A stretch of DNA of 64,000 nt. Origin: Pterois miles. Its lineage: Eukaryota; Chordata; Actinopteri; Perciformes; Scorpaenidae. Location of the stretch: positions 4,033,501 through 4,097,500 of the forward strand of contig CAMQGK010000463.1 in NCBI GenBank assembly GCA_947000775.1, written 5' to 3'. Positions 22,369 to 35,611 of this stretch are shown here, in pieces. The number at the start of each line of letters is the position of its first letter. Position 1 is the stretch's first letter. Below the pieces are notes generated by a model. The model saw only the letters and a list, made by a program, of their open reading frames with translations, had not been told where the DNA came from and did not search any database. The position numbers were made by a program, and so were the translations under genes.

Positions 22369-23292
22369 ATGGAAGCGGAGCCTGTGCGCCCAGTCGTGGT
22401 CATGCTGCCCCCAAAGAACTGCCTGCCGAGGAACTACAGCTGCATAGCCGGACTGTTCGGGAGTCTGGCAGCGGCAAACCCACGGCTTGAAGATGGGGAC
22501 GATTTTGACATGATGAACGGTACTTGTGAAGCCATCGAGAGCCCCGTGGTGGAAGAGAGACCGCGGGGCAGAGAGATCTTCCTGAAGCCCCCACAGAGTC
22601 CAAACCTGCGTCGGAGGTGCAAGTCGCTGCCCACACCCACAGAGAGAGCAAAGTTAGAGATCTCCCGCAGCAGGAGTCCAACCAGTCAGAAAAAGGTCCG
22701 GTTCGCCGACTCTCTGGGCCTGGAGCTCATTTCAGTGAAGCACTTCGATGACACAGATGAGCCAGAGGTGCCGGAGCGCATCTTGGCCAAACTACCCAAA
22801 GGACACCTCCACCTTAACCATTTGGACACAAAGTTCCCCCGTGCTCCTGCGCAGTCTGTGTTCATGGAGTTGCAGTTTACCAACCCAGGCACACTACCCG
22901 GCTTTGAGCATAAAGTGAGGGAGGTGAAAGTCCTGCTGGAGACAGTTGAGGCTGACGAATTCAGCCTCTCCGGGTTTGTGCGCGTGTTGAATCTGGCTTT
23001 CGAAAAGAGCGTCTCTTTGCGTTATTCTCTCAACAACTGGATAACATTTATGGACAGTCTGGCGTCCTATGTTCCTGACTCAAGCGACGGTGACACCGAT
23101 AAGTTCTGTTTCAAGATAGTCATGCCCACTTACCTCGACAACGGAGGCACATTTCAGTTTGCAATTAAATACTGTGTCGGTGGGCAAGAGTTCTGGGACA
23201 ATAACAATGGGAACAACTACAAAGTGCGGCGTCACCGATTCAAGATGTCCCCGCCGCGGGAATGGGAGAATGGATGGATTCATTTTATCTGA
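22369..23292 (+). CDS. PP1 glycogen-targeting regulatory subunit, PPP1R3D/E-like
   Basis: Members of this family tether protein phosphatase 1 to glycogen and promote glycogen synthase activation. The gene is a single exon of 307 residues, as usual for PPP1R3B-E. The PP1-binding RVxF motif is KVRF (109-112), followed by ADSLGLEL as in the family. A CBM21 glycogen-binding domain spans about 180-293, with FEKSVSLRYS (211-220) and the hallmark EFWDNNNGNNYKV (274-286). RRRCKSLPTPTER (81-93) resembles the phospho/14-3-3 site of PPP1R3D. The C-terminus WIHFI is shared with PPP1R3D and PPP1R3E, not B or C. The N-terminal PRNYSCIAGL is nearer E. ATG 22369 is the first in-frame ATG after a stop at 22285. 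I cannot decide D versus E by eye. Confidence 0.92.
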   Translation: MEAEPVRPVVVMLPPKNCLPRNYSCIAGLFGSLAAANPRLEDGDDFDMMNGTCEAIESPVVEERPRGREIFLKPPQSPNLRRRCKSLPTPTERAKLEISRSRSPTSQKKVRFADSLGLELISVKHFDDTDEPEVPERILAKLPKGHLHLNHLDTKFPRAPAQSVFMELQFTNPGTLPGFEHKVREVKVLLETVEADEFSLSGFVRVLNLAFEKSVSLRYSLNNWITFMDSLASYVPDSSDGDTDKFCFKIVMPTYLDNGGTFQFAIKYCVGGQEFWDNNNGNNYKVRRHRFKMSPPREWENGWIHFI

Positions 23293-26200
23293 GCGTTGTC
23301 GTGTTTGTAGTTTGCAGTGGCACACTGCGTGCGTAATATGCGCGTAACTGATCCCCGGGTACCTTAAGTATGACTGTAGCTTGTTAAAGATGATTTTTAT
23401 TTTCTGCCATCACACATGCTGTGACAATGAAAGCAATTTCCTTCAATAATTCAAATATTTGCCCCTCTGTGGTAACAGTTTAGTGGTGGAGACTACAGTT
23501 CATAGGTGCCCAGTAAGGGACGTTGTTAGATAATTTGCCTTGATGTCAGGGCTCAGTGTACAGCTTGGTGCCCTTTGAGAGGGCATGGTCACGTTATGTA
23601 ATGTGGAAACACGTGCCACGAAAAAACGTGCCGGGCAGTGCCGACTTCATGCATCACTGTTCCTCTCAGGAGATGCTGTAAAATGATTTTTGGTGGCACG
23701 GAGATGTTTTAAATTATTCGTTTGTTTTGCATGCGTGCAAAAATGTCGGCTTGACGTTGGATGATATGGAACCTAGTAGCATACTCCTCTACTCGTCTCC
23801 TGCAGGCTGGGAGGATCATACACACAATGTCTTACTCAGCTGACAGACAGAAATATGTGGCAGGTTATTTTATTTAAAAAACATCTATGTACAATTTCCC
23901 ACTGTCATGCCATTGAAAAATGCCTTATTTTAAGCCATGATATGGGAAGTTGTGCATTGATTGTTGTACAGTATTTTCTTCATTTGGCTTAACTAGACTA
24001 AATGCATTAGATGGTTACCATCCTTAAATTTACATTTTAAAATAAAGCCTATGGGCACTGGCAGTTAATTAATGCCCATATATCTGTAGGCTGTCAATCC
24101 AGGAACAACACTGTCATACTGTAAACCAGCCATATAGTTGCACATATTCACCCATTGTATATTTCTTTTGCTGAATTAATGCAAAAAATCTTAAATTTTT
24201 TGCCAAATTATAAAAAAATCAAGGTGTCATAACCAAAGTTCAAAGGTGATGAAGTTTTCTCTAGAAAAAAATCCCCAAATTATAACATCATCATGCATAT
24301 TCAGATCATAAAGGCTATGTTTCTAAATGCTCTCATACTGGACTGTGATAGGAATGAACCCCTTGAGCGTGGCTGTCATCCCCTCTGAGGAAAATAAATT
24401 TAGTAGCAAAGTTTGCAAGGTGAAATTTACCTCAGAAAACTGGCAGACCTTCTCTTCTTCAGGTTGATCGTTATTAAACAGATGTTATTTTCACAGCAAT
24501 TCTTTTCTAACAGATACATTCAGACAGAACAGTGTTACTGTACATTTTGCATATTCAAAACACAATGCGTCTTCATTTTCTAATGTTCTTGATTGCACTG
24601 TGTAACTGTTTGTCATAGAGCAGTGTTGTAGACAAAGTAGCTATTACGTGGACGACTGTGTTTAACCGGCTGCAAGGTTACACGACAGTAGCCTCAGTCA
24701 CCACTGTGCAAGAATAGTACTGCTCCCTACACCCCACAGGACTGTCTGATATTTCCATCCATAGATGGCAAACTGGTGTCTGATTACATCATTCCCATAC
24801 CATAAGCCTTGATGGATGTTATACAACCCTCTCCAGACAGCAGCTGATCATACGTTGGCGGTTAGTCTTCCAAACCTACACCCAACCAACCATCTGTGAT
24901 CATGTACTTTGTGGCAAACATGGCTTGCATGTTGTAGGCAAGTGAGTTTACTTAAAATGCAAATACTCATCATGTTTTTTTTGTAAATGTATGATTTTAT
25001 AAATGTTTTTGGCCATGTGGAAAGTTGAGACTCCAGTTCAGCAAGTAGAGGACGAACAAGCAGGATGCTTTCAATTCCAGTGCTCTGACTGTAATCTGAA
25101 CATCATTTTTGTTTACACCATCATGGCATCAGAGGGAGGCTCTCCATTTAATGAAGCCATCAGGTTGGGATGTGGATAAAAGACTATTCCTGTAACCACT
25201 TAGTTTTTGGAGCAGTTCCACTGTGAATCCATCAGTAACATTTACGTCTAAATCTGACATGCTTTTCAACGCTGCACCTGATGTTGTTTTTCCTGAAGTG
25301 AGAGATGGCCAGCACGGAGTTGTCATTTGCTTTCTCTACATTTATCACATGCAGACCTCACCTGTTCATTTAAATACACTGGATATAAAAGGCGTGGCCA
25401 CAGCGGAGCTTACTGTGCATTTTGTTGTTAAAGCAGTGGGTATTTGCATATTGTCTGTTTTGGTCTATACAATTTGTTCAAGCATTCATGCTGTGCTATA
25501 CCAGAATAAATGAATTATCCAGGCTTCTGATGTGGGCACTGAGAGATGCATCAATACCAATTAAACACTGCCAACACAGATTATATGTTTAAGATTGGGT
25601 ATTGACAAGATTTGCTCTGTTAAGTCAACAAAGTACAGTTTGAGAGTGCTTGGCCTAAATGCTTGTCTGATGCTTTCTCCATTTTCCATTACATGTGACT
25701 CTTTGGTTTAAGTTTCCAAAGTGGTGTGGAGACCACGAGATACCAGTGCTCAGTTCAAGCCTGGTGTCTCCCACACTGCTGTTGTTATTGGTGCATCCCT
25801 ACCATAAAGAATATGAAGGGCTCTGGTCTGATTAGATTTTCACCTTAATGTATACACAGCATTATGCATCAGAACTCACTGATATATAGATATGTATGTA
25901 AATGTGTTAATGTTTCATATTGAATGTCTTCCTGTTACTGTTCTGTGTTGTGTATTTTGACGCATTTTAAAAGCAGAGGCGAGAGATAGCAAAAGTTTGT
26001 TATCAGATGATCCTGTGAAGTTGGAAAATAACATATGAGCCCAAAATTAAATTAATGAATTAACAAAGCACACTTACTATTAGTTATAAAACAATATAAT
26101 TTTAAATAAGGCTGCTTGTTAAATATGTAATACTACTGACTGCAGTCATTTAGGAGGATATTGCATAATCTCCACTGAAAATACAGTATGTACCAAAATG

Positions 26201-26902
26201 TGAGCAGTGTATCTGATTGAAATTGGAAATCCCATGTGCATAAATATACATGTACACTGCCTTACTGACAAATGAGCGTTTACTTAGTGACGTGAAGCAA
26301 TGATGGGAGAATGTGAGAAAGTGCTTGTTTGTTAAGAAATAATGTGATGGCTGATGGATGGAAATGTATGAACTCTGGACAGTGATAAAGGGTCATATCT
26401 GGGAAAAATAAGTAACGCCAGATGCACTTTGGAGTTTGATAACTTTTGGTATGAGCGACTTATGATTGTAGCTGGTACTGAGCAGACTCAGTCAAAGCAG
26501 GTCTAATGCACTTTGAGTGAGAGCGAGGAAAGGGGCAGGTTTGAACGTCACTGTATATGAAATCTTCTCCTGTGAATAGCTACTAACCAACATCTTTTCC
26601 ATTCTTTGTCCTATTTTACGGCTCTTTTCTCTCACTGTGGACAGCTGGAATCACTTCTGTCTTATTTCTAACCATTGTAAGGCACTGGTTTTATATCTGT
26701 GAAGTTTTTTTTTGGTTTGGTAAATCCTATGCAACACCTTTGTTGTAACATCTGCAGTCATGTGACTGTGTTAATCTGTAGTGTGCTGTCTTTATCTTCT
26801 CTTTTGCAGTGAACATTTACCATGTTTGCATGTACAGCTAACATACCTTTATTTTTTAGTTTTTAATGTAACCTATGTTTTGTTGAAACAATGGTTAATA
26901 AA
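23293..26902 (+). other. Probable long 3' UTR and flank of the ppp1r3-like gene
   Basis: No coding frame is supported. AATAAA occurs at 24041-24046 and 26897-26902; either could end the transcript. PPP1R3 genes often have long 3' UTRs, so extension to the second signal is possible but inferred. Short frames near 25129-25513 have no recognisable domain. Confidence 0.35.
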
Positions 26903-27281
26903 GACATTTGTGATGAAACTAAATACTCTGCCAGTACTTCAAACTATCAAAAGCCTTTATTTGATTTCTATCTGCTTATTATGCATCATGTATAATCAGC
27001 TATTCCAAAATCACATCTATGAGAATCTAGCAAAGCTCCACAGTTTCTGGTAAGATAAGGTCTTTGTGTGACATACAGTATATGCAGTGTGTGTAGAGCT
27101 GCGTGTATTCCAAAGGTATCTGACTATTAGGTCAGCTGAGCATCTCATGCAGAAGGTTTCTGCTGGTCCCCATTCATAAAGCAGCACACTGCAGTAGGCT
27201 GTAGCCATCGCCATTGTAGGCATGGCTGCGGACATGTCCTTGAATTGATTACAGTCTGGCACCACGCCCCTTTCTGTTCAT

Positions 27282-27327
27282 GGAGGAGGGGGTGGGGGGT
27301 GGTGGTGGTGGTGGGGGGGGGGGGGGT
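27282..27327 (+). repeat. G-rich tract with potential G-quadruplex
   Basis: Several runs of three or more G within 46 bases, including GGAGGAGGGGGTGGGGGG, GGTGGTGGTGG and a final run of about 14 G. It satisfies the usual G3+ loop pattern. It may also be a sequencing weak point because of the long homopolymer. Confidence 0.7.
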
Positions 27328-29933
27328 GAGCTGGAGGCAGGAAGATGTGCAGGAGAGCTGAGCAAAGGTGCAATACGCAGCATATAAAACATCATACAAA
27401 GCTAAGGATAACATAATAGTTTTTCTTTTAACCATATATTAGATCTAAACATTATAAAACTTCACCACACCTTGATATCACAAATGGTCTTGCAAATGTA
27501 TCATGCATCCAGTATAATCCCCATACCTGTGATCCATAGCTTATTAGTGGTATTCTTCTATTTCAGTGTTTATGTGCTCTTTATGTTGTTAAAAATTTTG
27601 GTTAACAAATGCCAAAATACAATCAACCTTCTTCTAACAAGCATACCAGCTTTCTCTTTAAATAGCATATTATCATATGAGAAATAATGAGCTAACTGGC
27701 ATACAATTATATAAAGCCACACTCCCTAGAGTCCACTGAGAGCTCTTTCATTAAGGCATTAAATGGCTGATAATGGTACTGTGAGATAATGTAGTCTTGA
27801 TTAATGGAAAGTAATATCTGATACCGGAGGTGTTTTGTTTGGAAATCTAACACAATAGATGAGTGCTGCATTTAAATCTTTTTCTGCACATGTGTAGCAG
27901 GCCTGTGTTGTGTAGGTGGTCTATTGGGAAGCCGTTGTGTCAGATTAGGAACACGATCCTGCTTAATCTTCATGTAAACCTAAAGCAGTGATGACTGAGC
28001 TGTGTTGACCTGCAGTCAGAGGAAGTTGAGCTCAGCTTTGTTTACTTATAGTTGTGTTGAAGGCATCCTGACAGTTTGTAGCTCCTCTACATGCCAGCTT
28101 AATGCTTTCAGCGTCAGTGTGAATCCATATGGCCAGTCAATAAAAACCTGCTGTGAGATTCCAATTTAATTCTATGATTAGAGCTACTCAGCAGCTTGCC
28201 TGAGGTGGAAAATCACATAATCACCCAGAATACAGATAAAGAGTGATTAAAACATCCAATGTTAGTAAGTGGAAGTCGAAGCAGGGAAGTAAGACATGCA
28301 CAGTTTGATCTGGTTGTCTTGTCTGGATTTTATTTGACTATTTGTCAGATAAATATAATATAAACATCAACTTATAATTTTTACAGCAAAATAGACTTTT
28401 GGCATGGTCACGTATCTAATCACTCCATATACATCAGCAAAGTGCACATGCTTGTCTGTGTAATTACCAAGCTGTGATAATAAGAAAACATTGTCATGCT
28501 GCGTAACAACAGCTGCTTATATAACCGCTGTGTTCATGTGATGATTCTTCTCTCCCTCAGGCGTCTGGCTTTATTAGACTGCAACCACAGAGGCAGTTTC
28601 ATTCCACCTGCGCAGCCTCTCCCGCCTCATCCGAAGTGTGTCCTACGGCTCTAATAATGTGGTCAAGTCCACGCACACAAAAAGGTTTCAAGATTTCTAA
28701 AAAGTTCATATGAAGCATTCAGAGAAATGCTGTGCTGTGAGATTAATCCTGACTCAGCAGCAGCCTGGGATGCAGCCATCACCTCATCTCAGTGAGCACT
28801 GGACCTGAATAATTGATTGGCTAAATGGTCTTTTACAACTTTGGAAAATTAATTCTGTTGTTTTGAAGTGTCTACTCGCACAGCTAACCAAGATGGCTTC
28901 CTGATTCCTTTGACTGCAGATGTTTCTTTTGCATTCTCCCTCTTAATACTTCCACATTTAAATCAACCATTGTGTATTTGCTTCCCCCAAAACCTTTTGT
29001 TAAAACAGAGTTTTTTCTTCTATGTCTCAAAACACATTCTTTCCCAAATGCACCTGCATTCACTCACTCACAAAGAGGTGTAGATCAGATGTGGCAGCAG
29101 TCAGACTGAGTCTTTGTCAAACAGCCTGCTTGCCTTCCTTTCTCATCCTCTTTCCCTCCTTACAGCACATTTCCTATATCTCCTTTTCCCACTGACTCGT
29201 CCTTGCTTATTCTTTCTTGTTTACTTGTTTTTTTTAATATATAGTTTCTTAATTTCCTTAATTCATGTGATCATCTGAGTGTTTTTACTTAATCTAATAC
29301 ATACTGTAATTTTGTTGCTGCAACCTAACAGTTATGCATTTTCTTGTCTTTTGCTGGAATTGTGTGAAATCTTTATGAAAGCCCAAACATCTCACACGTG
29401 AACAAACATGTGTATGTTGTGATCACATCTGCCGTTTTTAGAGTGTGATAACAGTTCACATAGACATACAGTATACATTATGAAATATTGATGGAGGTGG
29501 CAGCAGACTGAAAAAGATGCAGGTTTAGCTTTAGTACCATTCATGTGAAGCCCCATAGGTGGCCACCCATAAACAGACGGCTCCACTACATCATTACTTT
29601 GTTAAGCAAAGGTAGAACGTAAACTAACAAGCAATAAGAGAATCATACAGTTCTTCTATATGTGTGGGAAGCTTTCCTGACTGAGAGCTCTCAGTGGAAG
29701 TTTCCACTATCTTGAAAAGGCTTGTTTATAAAACCACACACCATATTTAGACATGGTAAAGGAACTAGAGGCTTCACAGGAAATGCTTTGCCAATAAAAC
29801 AATGGCAATGTGCCAAAGTTTTACACTTTAGTCAGAAACCCTTATAAGTGAGTTATACCATAACTGTCTCCAGAGAAGCAAAGAAATAACCCATGTCTAG
29901 TTACTGCTGTAGTTTGTTAATGGTATAGACATT
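27328..29933. other. Intergenic, nothing recognised
   Basis: AT-rich sequence with scattered stops in all frames. I see no splice-bounded exon, tRNA-like structure or transposon end. Confidence 0.4.
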
Positions 29934-30137
29934 TTTTAAAGGTGTTAAATTGGACATCCAGGGCATTAATATAGCAGCAAACAACTATCTGCTTTGTAAA
30001 GATATTGTGTAGTAATGTCTACCTGAGCAGAGCATGAAGTCATTCTTTCTCTGTGTGTGCTGTAATCTGAGCTTCTCCGTGCTTTGTTTGCCGTAGCCGG
30101 GCTCGCTGTGTGTGTAATCCTGTATTTAGCACCTTAA
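29934..30137 (+). mobile_element. Short deletion copy of a TTTAAAGGTG miniature element
   Basis: Left end TTTAAAGGTG, right end TTAGCACCTTAAA. The interior GCATTAATATAGCAGCAAAC and TGTCTACCTGAGCAGAG matches the insertion at 32244-33001, so both are one family. Most of the middle is missing in this copy. Confidence 0.65.
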
Positions 30138-30195
30138 ATGTTGCAGCAATCCTTGGAAACAGCACAAAACAGGCCAACTGCAATGCTACTTCTGC

Positions 30196-30610
30196 TTAAA
30201 GCAGCTATAATCCCGTATACTTGTATAACAAAATCAAATGAAATGTGAACACAATGTGAGTTTGCGAAAGGGATCGTTCAAACCTATAGAGGATTATCAC
30301 CTGAATCTGCAGCTCCCCTTGGCTTTATAGCAAACTTCAGCTCATTCTGCTGTTCAACGCACAACTTCACTGTTTTTGGTTCATTTTTGCTGCTGTCACA
30401 GTGCCGTTTTTAGTTGCAGCAGGAAGCTGTTTTTAGCTCTAAAAACCCACTGTACACTACCTACTCAGCACCAGACAGCAGACATACTGTAGTTAACGAC
30501 TACCTGGTGACCATAGTGGAGCATTTAACAACTAAAGAGTGAGACATTTCGCTCAGGAGTTGGTAGACACCAAAATGAAGCCACACGAAAGTGAGTACTG
30601 GACTTGCTAA
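30196..30610 (+). mobile_element. Interspersed repeat fragment, fish MITE-like
   Basis: Starts TTAAAGCAGCTATAAT and carries TTTTTAGTTGCAGCAGGAAG and CACTGTACACTACCT segments that I recognise as a common teleost interspersed repeat. The right end is not identifiable, so the end coordinate is approximate. Confidence 0.4.
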
Positions 30611-31940
30611 CAAGATTGCCATGGGTTATAACTTAAAAAGTGGTAATTTGTCAATGTTGTGTTCACAACTTTTTTTCCCCTGCCCCCAAGTGGGAAAAAA
30701 AGACCAGCTTTTGCAGGTTTTACGAAAAAAAAATAAACACTTATCTGCTTACTTCTGAAGCATTAACTATTATAATTTACTGTATATTTCAATATTATTT
30801 CACCAAATGCTTGCACAGGTCAGGTTCTGCAATTTTATATGCAGCAAATGGAATAAATGACATCGAAAAAGTGAAATGGATTTAAAAGTATACTGAAAAG
30901 CAGTCCCGTCTATTGTGTTACAAGTGAATGCAGAGAGCTGTATAGGCGGGCCTCTCCACCATCAAGGACTGTTTAGTATGCTGCTGATCTCCTTCTTGAC
31001 CTCCAGGTCCACCAGGCCCCATGTAATAAAACACCCAAGTTCACCCAAGACCACCTGTTTCATATGAGCACAGCTATTATACCAGGGAATATTACTCTGA
31101 ATAAAACAAAAGGATCACATCAGCATTAGCCCCTTCCTCGTTTTAAAATGGTCATTCCTCTCTTTTTCTTCCAATCACCACTATTTTCATTTACTATGTC
31201 ACCACAATCAAGTGATTTTATATATGCAGTTCAGTTTCTTATCTGCTTCTCACCCTATAAAATTTGCTGATGCACTCCAAAAAAAAAAAAGCAGTTAATT
31301 TTTCTTTGTCCATTTGTTCAATTACTGTCTTCTCTGTCCATCTCTCATCACTGTTTTCATTGTCCTTCTGGGCTGTATCTGGTATTCCAATAATGCAATG
31401 AGCATCGCAGACAGTAAATTTCTTGGTTGAGGAACTCTGGGCCAGAAGCACACTCATAAATAATCTATTGAATCAAACTCTTTCCACAGTTTCCAGCTCT
31501 GCATCATGTCAGTCGACCTAAGATGGATAAACAGAAAGCATCACAGGTGGAAAGACCAACTCGGCACTTACATAAAAGCACAAATACAATACTGAAGGAC
31601 CATTTGGTGAGAACAGATAATCAGTGGAACATTTAGCATCGGCTGACAGGTCTGACACTCTTAAGATGGCCTGTCTGTCACGCCAAGATAGGTAACTTAT
31701 TGAGGACAATGGAAGGATTTTCACTTCAGCCGATACTGGTGGCGAATGCCTATAGAGGCGTCATGGTTGCTGAAGTGTATGAAGCCATATGTACCCACAG
31801 TGGCATAGAAAATTGAGCATATGCATACCTGTTGGATATAACTCTAAAGATGACATACAGTATATGTAAGTATATAAGTGTATATATATAAGTGTGTGTA
31901 TATATATATATGTTATTATATATATATATATACACACAAG
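30611..31940. other. Intergenic, with a (TA)n patch
   Basis: No gene is supported. A TA/TG-rich tract covers about 31857-31936. A-runs occur at 30724-30733 and 31280-31291. Nothing else stands out. Confidence 0.4.
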
Positions 31941-33170
31941 TATTTATGACCAGAAATATGTGGATTGACTTCCTGGGAACACCCTCCATAAGAATCTGAC
32001 TGCAGGAATTTGCTCCCATGTTGGCACAAGAGCATTAGTGATGTTGGGCGCAGAGGTTGAGCGGTAAAACCTAGCTTTTAGTCAGCATTCCTCTTTGTTC
32101 CAAAGGTGTTGGATGGGGTTGAGGACAGGGCTCTGTGTCGGCCAATCAACTACCACTAAAACTACTAAATACAGAAAAATATTAATTTATGGACCTGGTG
32201 CACAGGGGTATTGTCATGCTGAAACACAGAGAGGGCCTTCCCTTAAAGGTGCTCTATACAATATCTAAAGCATTAATATAACATCAAACAACTGTTTGCT
32301 ATGTAAACATATAGTGGAATAGTGTCCATCTGAGCAGAGAATGAAGTCTCTGTTGTAATCAGAGCTTCTCTGCACTTTGTTGACATTGCTGCATTTGCTG
32401 TTAGTGCATGTTTATGCATGTGAGTGTGCTCCACTGGCTAGCTCATGGCTGCCGCTCTACATTGCTGTCATATGGTGGTTACAGCTGATAACGCCGAACC
32501 AAAGTGTAGTACCCACCCTCTGGCTCCCCCTCAGGTAAACAGTAATCCTTTTCACACTGTCTGTGTTCTGTATGAACGGTACAGAGACGGAATGGAGGGA
32601 CAGAGTTGTTCCGGCACTGAGTCGGCTGAAGAGGTAGTCACAGATCTGAGCTGATGTGTTTGTATTAAAGGGAAAACTGGCACTGTGGAACTGCATACAC
32701 ACACGAGACACCGATGCTGTTGTGTTCAACGTCACGCCCCTTTTGGTCCTGTAATACCATCATGCTATCTATAATTGCACACCAGAGCATCATTATGCCG
32801 CAAAAAAAAGGCAAAAAGCAAAGTCAGAGTAGTGACGGATCTTCTTTACAGCAGAATCTCTGTGTGAAAAGGGCTACTGCCATCTGTCAGCCATTGTTTG
32901 CGCTGTTAGCACTATTAGCACCGTGAGCTGCCGGCTCACCTTCGCCAAGTTGAGAGCCATTGAGACGCAATAAAAATGCTCCATATTCCATATTTAGCAC
33001 CTGTTGCTACAAAGTTGAAACCACACTATTGCCTAAATAATATTGTATGCTGTATTGCATTAAAATTTCCTTCAGTTGGATCCAATGGGCCAAAACCATG
33101 AAAAACAGCCACAGACCAAAAGAACACAAAGGTATGTCAACAGAGGTGAAAGTTGGTGGTTGCATGTTGG
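31941..33170 (-). mobile_element. Tc1/mariner-like transposon remnant, split by an insertion
   Basis: Segments 31941-32243 and 33002-33170 read as one ancient Tc1-type element on the minus strand: TTGTCATGCTGAAACA and GGGCCTTCCC on the left, then TGTTGCTACAAAGTTG and AACCATGAAAAACAGCC on the right. The coding region is degraded with no intact frame. The piece between is a separate insertion. Confidence 0.65.
32244..33001 (+). mobile_element. Miniature element inserted into the Tc1 remnant
   Basis: Begins TTAAAGGTGCTCTATACA and ends TATTTAGCACC, an inverted terminal pair (AGGTGCT / AGCACCT). It separates two halves of the Tc1-like element, so it inserted later. Related to 29934-30137. No coding capacity. 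Confidence 0.65.
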
Positions 33171-35611
33171 ATATAAGTGAGAAGAACAGTAGCATGGGGC
33201 TTACTTGATTGGATAATGTGAACCAGGGGAGAGATGCCTCTTAAATTTCAAGAAGCATAAAAATATATGAATGAACAGAAGCCAAGAGGCGTGGCCGAGG
33301 TGGTGTTATGAATGAAAAGACGGGGCAGAGTGAATGAAATAGTCTGGACTGAACCTTTATCAAGCTTTATAGAAGATTAAAATGCCAGAGTTGGTTGAGC
33401 TGTGTCGTGTTTTGTCGGGGATGACATTTTTTAGGTCGTGGTAGTGAAACCAGTTCATGCTGGGACAGACTTTAGTGCCCTGGGACTTTGCGGGTAAAAC
33501 CATTCAAATAGATTAGCTATCAGGGTTGAATACACTGTGTGTTTGTGTGTGTCTTTGTAAGTGATAGGGGACAGAGAGACAGCAGCAAATGGAGGTCACC
33601 CTTAACAGTACTCAACAGAGCAAAGACAGGATGCATCAGCCCAGTGTGTCTGTAACAGGAGCCAAAGATGCCAGCCTGTCTCTCAGTGTGTGTCCCTCTA
33701 TATGCTCAATGGGGTGACTTTAGCACCTCAGTCCTCCCTCCTCACTATTGTCACTCCTGCAGGGGCACCATCGGCGCTTTGTCACCAGGAATGATGTCAC
33801 CGATTCTCAACCCCCACCCTCATTTTCAAATAAAAACCCTGTCTGCTGTTTAGGAGCGGGACAAGGCGCGTGAGTGATTCAGCAAAACGTGACTGCTGTC
33901 AGTACGAATATTTGTTAGCTTGTTAGGGGCCATTTCTCCCTGCAGATGGGTGCTGGAGATGTATCAGGCACGATGAAGCGCTCATGCATGAACATACACT
34001 GAAACACTGCCAGTTTATTTCTGCATACACATCTGTGTGTGTTGGGGGGCGATGCTGTGTGTATATTTAGGTTGCCCTCTCAGTGTGTGTCCGCCTTATG
34101 GGTAACCTGAATCGTATCATTTTCACCCTGGTGGCTACATCTCTATAAGCCCTGTTGCCTTAGGGTGCAGAGCACTCACAACAGGTCTCATGAAATAATT
34201 ATGTTGCTGCACTCTCACACACCTCTCTGTGTGTCTGGCTTCTATCCCAAAGCACTCTCTTATGTCTCTCTGACGCTCTCCTCTCCTTCATACGGTGCAG
34301 GTCACATGGAGTGAATGTGTGATTAGACGTGCTGAAGTCGTCTTTTACCAGTGAGCCTCAGCTCAGCCGCTGATATGCACTCCACACGTATGAGCACCCA
34401 CCCACTGTGCCTGGGCGTATGTGCATGTGTCTAGTATCAGTGCAGTTCTAGCTGGTCCATTAGTTTAGACCAACTAAGTCAGTGAGATCTGATGAAATCA
34501 CATCTAAACATCCATTTCTATATAAAGCATTTTACTAACTTAACATATCTAACAGTAAATGTGTATCATCAAGCTCGACATTTTGAGTTGCATTTTAGTT
34601 TTGGTATATATTGTATGTCTTTAATGTACATTTTTGTACATATTTGTTATATTCTCATTTCTTATTCATATTTTCATTATTTACTTATATTCCTTTACAT
34701 GTATTGTGTAATATATTGCATCTCCAGAGTCCTGATATCTGACATGTGCTAAAGATGGGGTTATTTAAGTACATGCACACGTGTGGGAGAAAGTGTTTCT
34801 GTGTGATGAACCAGGCCGATGAGCTTCATGCATGTGTGCACTGAGACTCTGCATATGGTGACTTGCCTCCTGAGGTTTGGAGCTCACTCTTTGCTGCCCT
34901 CTGCTGTGCAAACACGTTGAACATTGTTTATAATCTTAGGTGCTAAAAGCACCACTGAGAAACATCAAGAATTCATCAGCACATCAGTGACACTGTCTTT
35001 GGGGAGATATTTATAATCTGCTCTCATATAAATCCTTGACAACTGACAGCCTTATCACCAATAATTGTCTTTAATCCTACATTGCTGTTGATATTGCAAA
35101 AGCCACACTTGCAACACAACACAACATACCCGCCACACACAGCCGAATCCTTTTAAAATGGTGTAAATCCTCATGCGAGTCAGGTTAATGAAAGCGGCTT
35201 TGTTGGTGCCCCATCTGAAGGCTTGTGTTCTTGCTTACAACCCTGTAAATGTGTCTCATCTGTCTGATGCTCCACAGGTTAGCAGATTACAGAGAACAAA
35301 GCCCAGAATAGGAGCCTGCTGTCCGATTGGCCCTGTCTCTAGGGCCCTGTCATCAGAGACAGCATCACTGCCTCCATCTGTCTGAAGGACAGCACACTCT
35401 CACTCTCTCACCCCTTCACCCTCTCACACTCCATCTGGTACCGTGTCACCATGACCATTATCACCATCAAGTGCAGGCCAATCATGCTGAGTTTTTTAAT
35501 TATTATATGTTTTTAAATTATTGCATGTCTTCCTCATTTGCAGGTTCCTGCATAGCAAACTACATGAGCACACATTAACACACAGAAAGAGGATCTCACA
35601 CACATTTACAG
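33171..35611. other. Intergenic, nothing recognised
   Basis: Mixed-composition sequence with many GTGTGT islets. No exon, RNA gene or defined transposon is visible. Confidence 0.4.

Noticed and set aside
25129..25513. Overlapping frames on both strands downstream of ppp1r3
   Set aside because: No domain, no splice support and no codon-like pattern; probably chance or transposon-derived.
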